This document shows, one piece after another, positions 9,401 to 18,700 of a stretch of DNA of 32,361 bases. The translations under genes were made by a program, and so were the position numbers. This stretch comes from Bacteroidales bacterium (GTDB taxonomy: Bacteria > Bacteroidota > Bacteroidia > Bacteroidales > UBA12077), in assembly GCA_022360575.1 (NCBI GenBank), contig JAKSCO010000084.1, positions 1 to 32,361 of the forward strand, given 5' to 3'. Every line of letters starts with the position of its first letter. Positions within the stretch are counted from its first letter, which is position 1. A model generated the notes under the pieces. The model was given only the letters and a program-made list of their open reading frames with translations, made no database searches and was not told the DNA's origin.

Positions 9401-9848
9401 GAAATCATTAATTAAAAAAGATAAAAACGAAAGATATAAATATTCAGGTTTATACTTTTGGAATCCTCCTTCGGAGTGGAAAGCTATCCTGCGATCGGGT
9501 TTTTATGGCAGATACATACATTCGGGCTTATATACTAAGGCCGGAAATGGTGAACGTAAAGTACGTTGGCAACCTCAGCTTCCTGCCGAAGGATTTTACG
9601 ATGTGTATTGTAATATAGTTAAGATGAAGAATTATTCGAAAAAGAAAAGAAAGACTGACTATACTTTTAAAATATACCATAACGATGGCGTAGAAGATTT
9701 AATTTTTACTGATGATGAACTCGAAGAGGGATGGAATTATCTGGGGACATTCTATATTTCGCCCGAAATAGCAAAAGTTGAATTAAGCAATAAGTCGAAA
9801 GGTAAAATGGTTTTTGCCGATGCGATAAAATGGATAAAGAATAACTAA
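6498..9848 (+). CDS. ABC-2 permease with degenerate M1-peptidase-like and golvesin-like domains
   Basis: This protein has 1116 residues. Seven hydrophobic segments lie at about residues 23-43, 57-80, 109-133, 146-171, 174-193, 225-243 and 256-276: six for an ABC-2 permease and a seventh that would place the rest in the periplasm. Residues of about 290-700 resemble the extracytoplasmic part of Bacteroidota ABC permease/M1 aminopeptidase fusions ('EALWYPISGVTYAP', 'FILAEVPIHFSLDKHIWSLT'). No HExxH zinc motif occurs anywhere in the protein, so peptidase activity is unlikely. Residues of about 986-1116 match the golvesin C-terminal-like fold ('WQPQLPAEGFYDVY', 'GWNYLGTFYI', 'GKMVFADAIKWI'). It follows the ATPase gene by 2 nt and is presumably its membrane partner. 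The M1-like and golvesin-like calls come from motif reading only. Confidence 0.85.
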   Translation: MSSLQIIRVIARFEMKTLLRSWFFRIFACAFIIGLGIFDIVVFTDNSSDQWIYRALPSIIPYANLIVINVAQAIVGVFLASEFLKQDRKNDTVEVIYVRSMTNGQYVTGKALGVLFVFVILNLILLLMGMGLSFLSSESTINILEFILYPLLISIPTLVFILGLSFFLMTLLKNQAITFIILLGYIALTIFYLNEKYYQLFDFIAYKVPMMSSSIASFGNIIETLLQRCIYLFIGIGLIQFTAFKLQRLSQSKFRYLSLISAFVFVSIGVFSGYTYVDIKQKTKSEKKQMIGLNNRYFNYPKVCIDECDIELEHLNKEIKIRAKLKTTNKSGKAIDTLIFSLNPGLKLNKISINNTEVRYERNLHLLKLKCAKTLKSDASCEIIFDYQGEINENTHFLDVNIDEYKDYLAYELLKVRKRFAYINKDFVCLTREALWYPISGVTYAPNKPAFHQPDFTKYHLDVKTKSNLVAVSQGKSIKKADGEYEFTNEKKLPKISLLIANYTTYKLKLDSVEYSIYTVRGNDYYTKHFTELSDTLPAVIRDLRNEFESLLDLNYSFDRFILAEVPIHFSLDKHIWSLTSNAVQPEIIFYPEKGVWMEETDFESRKSRSEKKIKRKNGEVTQQELQVRVFKDFVRSNLMASPSEKFEYDDVVNRYTYSITPNFYSYVTQLESDRWPVLNLAFETYLNNRNVTEKTYTKKFYKGISKEEKINLELNESNLEQLLKDGISQDAQSDEDDELLTLNDIIMAKGNQLFSLLRARYGDKKFNLFANALIKKNKYKPFSADDFVEEIRERFNDTIVDEIDSWYTATELPGFLVKDLQTYKILDGEFTKYQVRFKISNPENVDGTVDVSIDLKGKNKSRNFFMSKNSKSDYTNKIFIPAKSAKEIGVVFNSEPARMNIYTNISRNLPSKLKYPFSDFDKLKKINKLDSVANCTFFDKIEKENEFIVDNEDPGFSFYQQSNESYLKSLIKKDKNERYKYSGLYFWNPPSEWKAILRSGFYGRYIHSGLYTKAGNGERKVRWQPQLPAEGFYDVYCNIVKMKNYSKKKRKTDYTFKIYHNDGVEDLIFTDDELEEGWNYLGTFYISPEIAKVELSNKSKGKMVFADAIKWIKNN

Positions 9849-10010
9849 TATACTCGAAGATGATTGGTATTGAAAATAATATGTTATCGATTTATACAAG
9901 ATTTAAAATTATGAAAGTCATTCGCAGGACTTATAAGATTGTCTCGTTTAGTTTAAGAGCTGAGATAGTATAAGTGAGTAATTAAGAAATACCCTAAATA
10001 GAAAAGAATT

Positions 10011-11576
10011 ATGAATGGTAATAAAATAACAATTAAAGAAAAATATATTCGTATGAATAAGATCGGAATAATACTAATAATAGCAATCTTAATTGTTAAA
10101 GGGTTTGCTGTACAAGCACAGGAAACTCTTACATTAGAAGATGCAATGCAAATTGCTTTGCAAAACAGTCCGGATATAAAAAAATCAAGACTCGAGATGA
10201 ATAGAAACAGACTGTTGTTAGATGCACAATTAGCTAAACTAAAAACCCATTTTAATTTAAGTGTAACACCTTTGAGTTATGGTTTAGAAGATAAGTACTA
10301 TGAACAAACATCGGAGTGGCTCGAAACCGAAAACCTAAACTCGGAAGGCGGTTTAGTTATTTCGCAACCCATAAAATGGACTGATGGAACTCTGAGTTTG
10401 AATAATAATTTTTCGTACCGAAACAACGAAAGCGAAAACCCTTCGTTTATAATTGGAGATTCGTCGCGAGCAAACCCCAGTACAAAGTACGAAGGATTTA
10501 ATAATAATTTATATTTAAATTATAATCAACCTTTGTTTACATACAATAAAACAAAAATGAGTTTAAGAAAGCAGGAGCTGGCTTTAGAAAATTCAACTTT
10601 ATCGTATTCTATTCAGATGCTAAGTATTGAGCATAGAGTAGCTCAAGCTTTTTATGCAATTTATCAGAAACAGGTAGCACAGCAGATAGCCGAAGAAGAA
10701 TACGAAAATCAAAAAATGAGTCTGAGCATTATCGAAAGTAAAGTTGCTGCCGGATTGTTGGCTCAAGAAGAACTTTTACAGGCTAAAGTTAATTATGCCA
10801 CAAGTCAGTCGAAGAACGACAACTCGAAAGTTGATTTAGAGAATGCAAAAGATCAGTTTAAAAAGTTAATCGGTCTTTCTTTGTATAAAGAAATACAAAT
10901 ATCTACCGATATAAAATATGTTCCTGTAATTGTCGATCAGAAAAAAGCAATAGAAAACGGTTTAACTCAACGCTTAGAATTATCGCAACGAAAAATTGCA
11001 CTTAACAATGCCGAGTTTGATTTAATAGAAACATCAGCAATTAATGAGTTTAGAGGTGATGTAGATTTATCGTTGGGTATAATGGGACAAAATAACGATT
11101 TGGGAATGATTTACGACAGACCAACCAGAAGCCCTCGGGTTGAAGTTAAATTTACAATTCCTCTTTTTGATTGGGGCGAGAGAAAAGCTCGTATAAAGGC
11201 AGCTCAACTTTCGATTGAATCAAGAGAACTTGATATGAAAATATTAGAAGATGATATTATTATTGGTATTCGGAAAATATGTAGAAACTTACGAAACTTA
11301 ACCAACCAGATTGCTATTGCCGAACAAAATCAGAAAAATGCTCAGGCAACTTATGAGATAAATCTCGAAAAATATAAGAATGGGGATTTAACCAGTATCG
11401 ATCTGGATAGATATCAAACACAGCTATCGCAGAAAAAGTCGAATTTGGCCGATGCTCTTATTCGATATAAACTCGAACTGTTAAATCTAAAAACTCAATC
11501 GCTTTGGGATTTCGAAAATAATACATCATTTGTTCCTAAAGAATATCAACAAAACGTAAAATCAACTAAACAATAA
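10011..11576 (+). CDS. TolC-family outer-membrane efflux channel
   Basis: A 521-residue protein with two long helical repeat halves typical of outer-membrane factors: 'LTLEDAMQIALQNSPDIKKS' at the start of the first half, and a second half opening near 'AIENGLTQRLELSQRKIALN'. It is slightly longer than the common 430-490. An in-frame Met at residue 15 (base 10053) begins a tidier signal peptide ending 'FAVQAQ', so translation may really start there. The gene lies 162 nt after the permease and 25 nt before the adaptor gene, and supplies the outer-membrane duct for the pumps that follow. The coiled-coil stretches 'ALENSTLSYSIQML' and 'ATYEINLEKYKNGDLTSIDL' are typical of the family. Confidence 0.92.
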   Translation: MNGNKITIKEKYIRMNKIGIILIIAILIVKGFAVQAQETLTLEDAMQIALQNSPDIKKSRLEMNRNRLLLDAQLAKLKTHFNLSVTPLSYGLEDKYYEQTSEWLETENLNSEGGLVISQPIKWTDGTLSLNNNFSYRNNESENPSFIIGDSSRANPSTKYEGFNNNLYLNYNQPLFTYNKTKMSLRKQELALENSTLSYSIQMLSIEHRVAQAFYAIYQKQVAQQIAEEEYENQKMSLSIIESKVAAGLLAQEELLQAKVNYATSQSKNDNSKVDLENAKDQFKKLIGLSLYKEIQISTDIKYVPVIVDQKKAIENGLTQRLELSQRKIALNNAEFDLIETSAINEFRGDVDLSLGIMGQNNDLGMIYDRPTRSPRVEVKFTIPLFDWGERKARIKAAQLSIESRELDMKILEDDIIIGIRKICRNLRNLTNQIAIAEQNQKNAQATYEINLEKYKNGDLTSIDLDRYQTQLSQKKSNLADALIRYKLELLNLKTQSLWDFENNTSFVPKEYQQNVKSTKQ

Positions 11577-11601
11577 TATAAACCATACAAAGATTAAAGT
11601 C

Positions 11602-12651
11602 ATGAGAAATATAATTTTTACATTAATAATAGCTACCGTTTTTGTTTCGTGTAATAAAAAAGAGAAAGAGCTAAGTAAAGATATTTCTGTTCCTGTATCA
11701 GTTACAGACTTAAAACTTCGATCAATTGAGAAATATATTGAGACAACAGGTACGGTTAATCCTACTAAATCAATTAGTAAAAAATCAGAAATTACGGCTA
11801 GTTATAAGTTATTAATAAATCCAGCAACGGGCAAAGAGTATGCTTTGGGCGATTATGTTCAGAAAGGACAAGAGATTATTCGTTTAGAAGATCAAGAGTT
11901 CGAGAATAAATTGAAGATATCGTCGTTAAAACTCGATTTGGAAATAACAAAGCAAACTTTCGAAAAGCAGAAATCATTGTATGAAAAAGGAGGAGTAACT
12001 TTAAGTGAATTAAAAAAAGCCGAAATAAGTGCTATTAATGCTGATTACAGTTATAAGAATGCTTTGATACAGTTAGAAAAAATGCACATTAAAGCTCCTT
12101 TTTCGGGTGTTATTGTAAACCTACCTTATTATACTCAAGACGCCAAGGTTAATACAGGTACCCCTATGTTTGATATTATGGATTATAGCAAATTATACAT
12201 GGAAATAAGTTTAGCCGAAAAGGATATTGCATTTGTAAAAAAAGGTCAAAAGGTTAATATAACAAATTACACAATTCCGAATGATACATTGCGTGGTATT
12301 GTTCAGCAAATATCTCCAGCTATTGATGCGAATACACGTTCGTTTAAATCGATAATAACAGTTGATAATAATGATTTGTTAATGCGTCCGGGAATGTTTG
12401 CTAAAGGCGAAATTATTGTTGCTTCGGTTGATAGTGTTATTGTTATTCCGCGTAATATAATTCTTTCGAAAAGTAGAGGTAATACGGTTTTTGTGGTTAA
12501 TAAGAAATTAGCTCAAGAGCGAATAGTGAATATTGGTTTAGAGAATCCAAATGAAGTACAAATAATTTCGGGCTTAGAGAAAAACGAGCGTTTGGTTATT
12601 AAAGGATTTGAAACTCTTCAGAATCGTTCGAAAGTAAAAGTTGTAAAATAA
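11602..12651 (+). CDS. RND efflux periplasmic adaptor (membrane fusion) lipoprotein
   Basis: 349 residues. The N-terminus carries a lipoprotein signal with a lipobox ending at Cys17 ('ATVFVSC'), so the mature protein should be lipid-anchored. Next come a split biotinyl-lipoyl-like domain ('LGDYVQKGQEIIRLED' and 'MHIKAPFSGVIVNLPYYTQD'), a short helical hairpin between them (about residues 110-160), a beta-barrel region ('YMEISLAEKDIAFVKKGQKV') and a membrane-proximal domain ('VIVIPRNIILSKSRGNTVFV'). This is the standard order of RND adaptors such as AcrA/MexA. It would link the TolC-type channel to the pump proteins encoded 12 nt downstream and beyond. Confidence 0.93.
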   Translation: MRNIIFTLIIATVFVSCNKKEKELSKDISVPVSVTDLKLRSIEKYIETTGTVNPTKSISKKSEITASYKLLINPATGKEYALGDYVQKGQEIIRLEDQEFENKLKISSLKLDLEITKQTFEKQKSLYEKGGVTLSELKKAEISAINADYSYKNALIQLEKMHIKAPFSGVIVNLPYYTQDAKVNTGTPMFDIMDYSKLYMEISLAEKDIAFVKKGQKVNITNYTIPNDTLRGIVQQISPAIDANTRSFKSIITVDNNDLLMRPGMFAKGEIIVASVDSVIVIPRNIILSKSRGNTVFVVNKKLAQERIVNIGLENPNEVQIISGLEKNERLVIKGFETLQNRSKVKVVK

Positions 12652-12663
12652 AAATATAAACGG

Positions 12664-15600
12664 ATGAAAAAGATAACACAATTTTCGGTTAATAATCCTG
12701 TTACGGTTTCGATGATTGTTATTGCAATACTTCTTTTGGGATATATTTCGTTCGAGAAATTAAGTGTTGATTTATTTCCCGATTTGAATGCACCCAGAAT
12801 ATTCGTTGAAATAAAATCAGGCGAACGTTCGCCCGAAGAGCTTGAAAAGCGATTTGTTAAGAATATCGAATCGCAAGCAATAAGATTAAAGGGAGTGAAA
12901 GAAGTTTCGTCGATATGTATGGTTGGGTCGGCACGAGTTACTGTTGAGTATAATTGGGGTAGCGATATGGACGAAGCCTTTCTTAATTTACAGAAGGCTC
13001 TTGTTGCAAATAATCAAAATCCGGATATAGATAACTTTACAATTACTCAGCATGATCCGAATATATCGCCAGTAATGATTATTGGAATGACGAATCCAGA
13101 AGTTGCTGATATGAACGAGTTAAGGCAAATTGGCGAAAGTTATATTCGCAACGAGCTAATTCGTTTAGAAGGAATAGCTGATGTAAAGCTTTCGGGAGTT
13201 GAAGAGAAAGAGATATTAATAGAAACAGAACAATATAAACTTGATGCACATAATTTAACTACAAACGATATTGTAGGAAAAATACAGATGATAAATAAAA
13301 ATGTTTCGGGCGGAAGTATTGTCGAGATGGATAAAAAATACATCATCAAAGGAACAAGTTTGGTTGAGAGTATTCAGGATATCGAAAGTATAGTAATTGC
13401 ATATAAAAATACGGGAGGTAAGAAAGCAGAAACAGATGCGAAAGAAAAAGTAGAAAACAAAGCTCCTGTTTTTCTGAAAGATGTTGCTAACGTAAGATTT
13501 AAAAATAAAAAACCACAGAATATAGTTCGTATAAATGGTACTCGTTGTGTGGGCTTATCAATTTATAAAGAAACCGGTTTTAATACAGTAAAAGCTGTCG
13601 AAAACTTAAAAGAGTCGTTTAAGACAATAAAAAAAGCATTGCCAAATTACGAATTTAAGGTAATTCAAAATCAAGGGAAATTTATACAAACAGCTATAAA
13701 CGAAGTAAAAGAAACATCTTTATTAGGTATATTAATAGCTGTGTTTGTTTTGTTTATCTTTTTACGTCGATTAAAAGTTACTGCAATTATTAGTTTTGCT
13801 ATCCCAATTTCGGTGATTGCCACATTCAATTTGATGTATTTTAATGGTTTGTCGTTAAATATAATGACATTAGGAGGTTTAGCCTTAGGTGCCGGAATGC
13901 TTGTTGATAATGCTATTGTTGTAATGGAGAATATATTTCGTAACATGGAACAAGGCATGTCGGTGCGCGATGCTGCGGTAAAAGGAACAGCCGAAGTTAG
14001 TGGTGCTATTGTGGCCTCGACATTAACAACAATAGTTGTATTTCTTCCTATTGTTTATTTACAAGGAGCTTCGGGTGCTTTATTTAAAGATCAAGCATGG
14101 ACAGTTGCTTTTTCGCTATTAGCTTCTTTATTTGTTGCTATATTGGTAATTCCTATGTTATTTAATTATGCTTATCGCAATCATAAAAAAGAGAAAGAGC
14201 TACAGTCGGTACGAATAAAATGGTATGGTAATATTTTAGCGAAAATACTTAATCGAAAGGCTTTGGTTTTGAGTTTATCTTTGTTAATACTCGGATTAAC
14301 CATATATATACTGCCTAAAGTAGGATCGGAGTATTTACCTCAAAGCGGAGCGGGAGAATTTAGTATTGAGATAAAATTAGACGAAGGTACACGCTTAGAG
14401 CGAACAACTGGTACTGTTGAGAATATAGAACAAATGTTAACTGAACTTTTAGGCGATAGGGTTGATATTATTTATAGTCAGATAGGGGCTTCTGTTGCTT
14501 CAAATACTGATAAGTCTGTTTTCCAGAACGAAAATACAGCTACTTTGAAAATTTGCTTAAAAGATAGTGTCTTGAATCAATCGGAAAGCATTATTACTTC
14601 GGTTGAGGCTTTAATGGAGAAAATTCCTAATGCCGAAATTTCTATTGTACGTAACGAAACAGCCTTACAGTCGACAGTAGGTACTAACGAAGCTCCATTA
14701 GTTGTTGAGGTAAAGGGAAAAGATTTAGATGTTTTAGGACAGATATCGGAGCAGATAAAAATAAAATTGCAGGAGGTACCCGAATTGCTAAATGTGAAAA
14801 CAAATATCGAAGAAGGAGCTCCTGAGATAGATGTTGTTATTGATAGTTATAAAGCTGGCATTTATAATATAGGTGTTAGCGATATTACAAGCCAGTTAAA
14901 AAATTTACTTGTGGGTAAAAACGCTGGTAAATATGAAAAAAACGGAGAGATGAGCGATATTACAATAAGACTTCCTAATATAAGCTTATCTCAATTTAAT
15001 TCATTGACAATAAAAAATGGAACAACAAAGATTCCTTTGTATGAGTTAGCTCGAATAGAGAAGTCTAACTCGCCAAAACAGTTATTTCGACGTAATCAAA
15101 ATCGTATAGCGAAAGTTATGGCAAATATGACAAATACAATATCTTTTGATAAGGCTATTCTTAAGGTTAAAAATAAACTGTCGGATATTGATTTACCTCA
15201 GGATTACTATATAAATGTTGTAGGTCAGGAGCAAAAACGTAAGGATGCTATGTCGGGATTAAGATTTGCTTTGATTTTATCTATTATTTTGGTTTATATG
15301 GTTATGGCTTCGCAATTTGAGTCGTTGATTCATCCATTTACAATTCTATTAACAATTCCTTTAGCAGGAATAGGTGCTATTTGGGCATTTTTTATTTTAG
15401 GAAAGTCGTTGAGTATAATGGCATATATCGGAATTATTATGTTGGCCGGAATTGCGGTTAACGATTCGATTATTTTGGTTGATGCGATTAATAAATTTAA
15501 AGCACAAGGCTTTTCATTACGCGAATCAATCATTTTTGCCGGAGAAAACCGTATCCGTCCTATTATAATGACAAGTTTAACGACAATTTTAGCATTGTTG

Positions 15601-15762
15601 CCTCTTACTTTTGGTTTTGGCGAGAGTGCTGCTTTGCGTTCGCCAATGGCAATTGCTGTGATTGCAGGATTGGTAACATCAACTTTGTTAACGTTGGTTG
15701 TTATTCCTTGTGTTTATTATGTTTTTGATATTATAATTTCGAAGTTAAAAACCAACAGGTAG
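12664..15762 (+). CDS. RND-superfamily efflux pump (AcrB/MdtBC-like)
   Basis: 1032 residues, the usual length for the hydrophobe/amphiphile efflux (HAE1-like) group. TM1 lies near residues 13-31, a first cluster of helices at about 350-500 and the second cluster at about 865-1025, with two large periplasmic loops. TM4 carries 'GMLVDNAIVVMENI' (Asp415-Asn416). Only the first of the two AcrB aspartates (D407/D408) is kept, which is common in many HAE1 subgroups. The TM10 region reads 'GIAVNDSIILVDAI', with Asn near the position of AcrB Lys940. It probably pairs with the RND part of the next gene, as MdtB pairs with MdtC, since both are encoded in tandem with one adaptor and one channel. The substrate is unknown. 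Confidence 0.95.
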   Translation: MKKITQFSVNNPVTVSMIVIAILLLGYISFEKLSVDLFPDLNAPRIFVEIKSGERSPEELEKRFVKNIESQAIRLKGVKEVSSICMVGSARVTVEYNWGSDMDEAFLNLQKALVANNQNPDIDNFTITQHDPNISPVMIIGMTNPEVADMNELRQIGESYIRNELIRLEGIADVKLSGVEEKEILIETEQYKLDAHNLTTNDIVGKIQMINKNVSGGSIVEMDKKYIIKGTSLVESIQDIESIVIAYKNTGGKKAETDAKEKVENKAPVFLKDVANVRFKNKKPQNIVRINGTRCVGLSIYKETGFNTVKAVENLKESFKTIKKALPNYEFKVIQNQGKFIQTAINEVKETSLLGILIAVFVLFIFLRRLKVTAIISFAIPISVIATFNLMYFNGLSLNIMTLGGLALGAGMLVDNAIVVMENIFRNMEQGMSVRDAAVKGTAEVSGAIVASTLTTIVVFLPIVYLQGASGALFKDQAWTVAFSLLASLFVAILVIPMLFNYAYRNHKKEKELQSVRIKWYGNILAKILNRKALVLSLSLLILGLTIYILPKVGSEYLPQSGAGEFSIEIKLDEGTRLERTTGTVENIEQMLTELLGDRVDIIYSQIGASVASNTDKSVFQNENTATLKICLKDSVLNQSESIITSVEALMEKIPNAEISIVRNETALQSTVGTNEAPLVVEVKGKDLDVLGQISEQIKIKLQEVPELLNVKTNIEEGAPEIDVVIDSYKAGIYNIGVSDITSQLKNLLVGKNAGKYEKNGEMSDITIRLPNISLSQFNSLTIKNGTTKIPLYELARIEKSNSPKQLFRRNQNRIAKVMANMTNTISFDKAILKVKNKLSDIDLPQDYYINVVGQEQKRKDAMSGLRFALILSIILVYMVMASQFESLIHPFTILLTIPLAGIGAIWAFFILGKSLSIMAYIGIIMLAGIAVNDSIILVDAINKFKAQGFSLRESIIFAGENRIRPIIMTSLTTILALLPLTFGFGESAALRSPMAIAVIAGLVTSTLLTLVVIPCVYYVFDIIISKLKTNR

Positions 15763-15788
15763 GCTTTTACTATAAAAAAGATAAGCAG

Positions 15789-18700
15789 ATGAATTTTATT
15801 ATAAAACGAAAAGTTCTGATTGCAATGTTATTTACAGGTCTAACAATGTTAGGCTATATATCTTATAAGCAATTGCAGGTTGAGCTTTACCCTAATGCTA
15901 CTTTACCTATGTTGTTTGTTCAGGTAGGTTCAGGATTAGATGTTTCGCCAAAGTATATGGAAAACCAAGCAATAATACCACTTGAAGGAGAGGTAGGAAA
16001 GCTCAATGGTGTCGAAAAAATAGAGTCTATAGCTGGAGAACGATCGGGTATGATTAAAATATCGTACAAGAAAAATATAGATCTGAAAATAGCATATTTA
16101 AAATTGGTCGAGAAAACGAATGAAGCACAGAAATCAATTCCTGCAGGGTTTCATGTACAGGCCTTAAAGTTTGATACTGAACAGATGTTTAGTTCATTTA
16201 TGACAATCCAGGTTCGTGGTACAGGAGGTATTGATAGGGTTCGTAAAATAACAGATCGAGAAATTATTGATCGATTAAAAAATATCGATGGTATTGCTAA
16301 AGCTAATGTTTTTGGAGGACAAGGGAAATCTGTAGAGATTATACTCCATCAAGATATTTGTAATAGTTATGGAGTAACACCTGCCGATGTTCGAAGTACA
16401 TTAAGTAATAATAGTAAGGCAAAAACTTTTGCCGGAAAAGTAGATCAGAACAGTCGATTACATTTTGTAAATGTAATTTCAGAGTTTAATGACATTAATG
16501 ATATCAGAAATCTAATTGTTAAGAAACAAGGAAATATCAGACTGAAAGATATAGCTCAAATTCATTATGGTGTAAAAAAACCAACATCGTATAGTAGGGT
16601 AAACGGTAAAGAGTCGATAACAATTAATTTAACAAAAGATTCGCAGGCTAATGTTATTGAATTGTCTCATGCTGTTGCTAATGAAATTAAGAAACTAAAT
16701 AAAAAATTAGCTGGCAAAGATATCGAAATGGTTGTTCAGGAGAATACTGCCGAAACCATGGAAAAAAATATCGATTCGATTATCCAGTTAGCTTTAGTTG
16801 GAGGCTTGTTAGCTATATTTATCTTATGGATTTTCTTAAAAAACTTTAGACTTGTTATTGCAATTGCTTTAGCAATTCCTATATCGGTTTACACAGCTTT
16901 TAATTTCTTTTATGCTTTCGATATTACTATAAATAGCTTAACGCTATTAGGTATGGCATTAGCCATAGGCATGTTGCTCGATAATAGTATTGTGGTGTTA
17001 GAAAATATTTACCGATTGGCATCAAAAAAGATACATCCCGACAAGGCGGTAGTGCAAGGAACAAAAGAGGTGTGGCGTTCTATTTTTGCTGCAACTCTTA
17101 CAACGATAATGGTGTTTTTACCTTTTGTCTTTTCGTCGAACTTTTTTATTAAATTATTTGGTAAACATATAGGTGTGTCAATTATTTCAACCTTATTAGT
17201 GTCGTTGGTTGTTGCTTTATTATTAATTCCAATGATAACCCACACTTTTCTTAAGTATCGAAATAAAGATAAACCAATATTGTTCGAGAAAATATCGTAT
17301 CACAATAGATTAGTGCAGATATATATGGTGTTTCTTAAAACTTGTATGCGGAAACCCGGGAAAACGCTATTAGGAGCAATAATTGTATTTTTTATTACAC
17401 TTTTAATAAGCTTAGGTACTAGTATGATAAGCTCAAAAGAAGCTGAGGTAAAAGATATAATTTTATATGCTACTATGCCTGCGGGTTCGACCTTAGACAA
17501 TACCGATGCCTTGATTAGGAAAGCAGAAAAGTTTCTTGCCGAACTCGACGAAAAGAAAGATATAATGAGTCAGGTTAACGAAGAAGATGCTGTTTTAAGA
17601 ATTACTTTAAAAGACGATTATCGTAAGATAAATAATCATTCTATTCCCCGAATTAAGAAAGATATTATGAATAGAATTGACGATATTTCGACCATAAAGT
17701 TTAGTTGGGAGCCTCCTCCTAGTAAAAGTAGATTTAAAGAAGGAAATGACGATGGAGGTTTTGGTGAAATGTTGGGTATAGGCTCTAAATCAGAATCGGT
17801 AGTAATTAAAGGTCTTGATTTTGATAAAATGCTTAATCAGGCGAATGAAGTAAAATATTACTTACAACAGTTGTCTTCGGTAAAAGGAGTTAATATCAAA
17901 GTGCCTAAAAAAAGACCCGAATTAAAATTGGATTTCGACAAACATCTGATGGCTTTATATGATATTCCTCTAAACTCAGTGATGAATGAATTGAATTCGT
18001 TTAAGAGTGAATTTTCGTCGGGAGTTAAGTTTAAAGACAAAACCGAAGAGTATGATATACAAATAAAGACAGTAGGACATAAAGAGCAAAAAGAAAAAAA
18101 TGCTTCTCAATTAAAAACAATGCTTGTTCGAGGAAATAATAATACTCAGTTTCAACTACAAGCGATTAGTAAGTTTAATTTTACCGAAGGCTTATCAAGA
18201 ATAAATAGAGTAAATCAAGAAAAGCAATTAGAAGTGGTATACACTTTTATTGATGAGGTGCAAAACGAAAAAGATTTGCTAGAAGCTGCACGAGTAAATA
18301 TTGATGAGCTTATTCAAGAAATGAACTTACCTTCGGGTATTGTAATGCATATTGTTCATGAGAAAAATGATTATAGCGAATTCGGATTTCTGTTTTTAAT
18401 AGCTTTTATATTGATATATATGATTCTGGCATCGGTTTTCGAATCGTTTACAACACCCTTTGTAATGATGTTTTCGATACCATTAGCAGCAATCGGTTCG
18501 TTGGTATTATTAATATTATCCGGAACATCTTTATTGAATATGAATGTGCTTACAGGTTTATTAATTTTATTAGGTATTGTTGTAAATAATGGAATTATTT
18601 TAATTGATTATTCGAGAGTTTTACGACGTAGAGGATATTCAGAGTCGAGAGCTTTAATGATGGCAGGCTTAGCTCGTGTACGACCTATTCTTATTACAGC

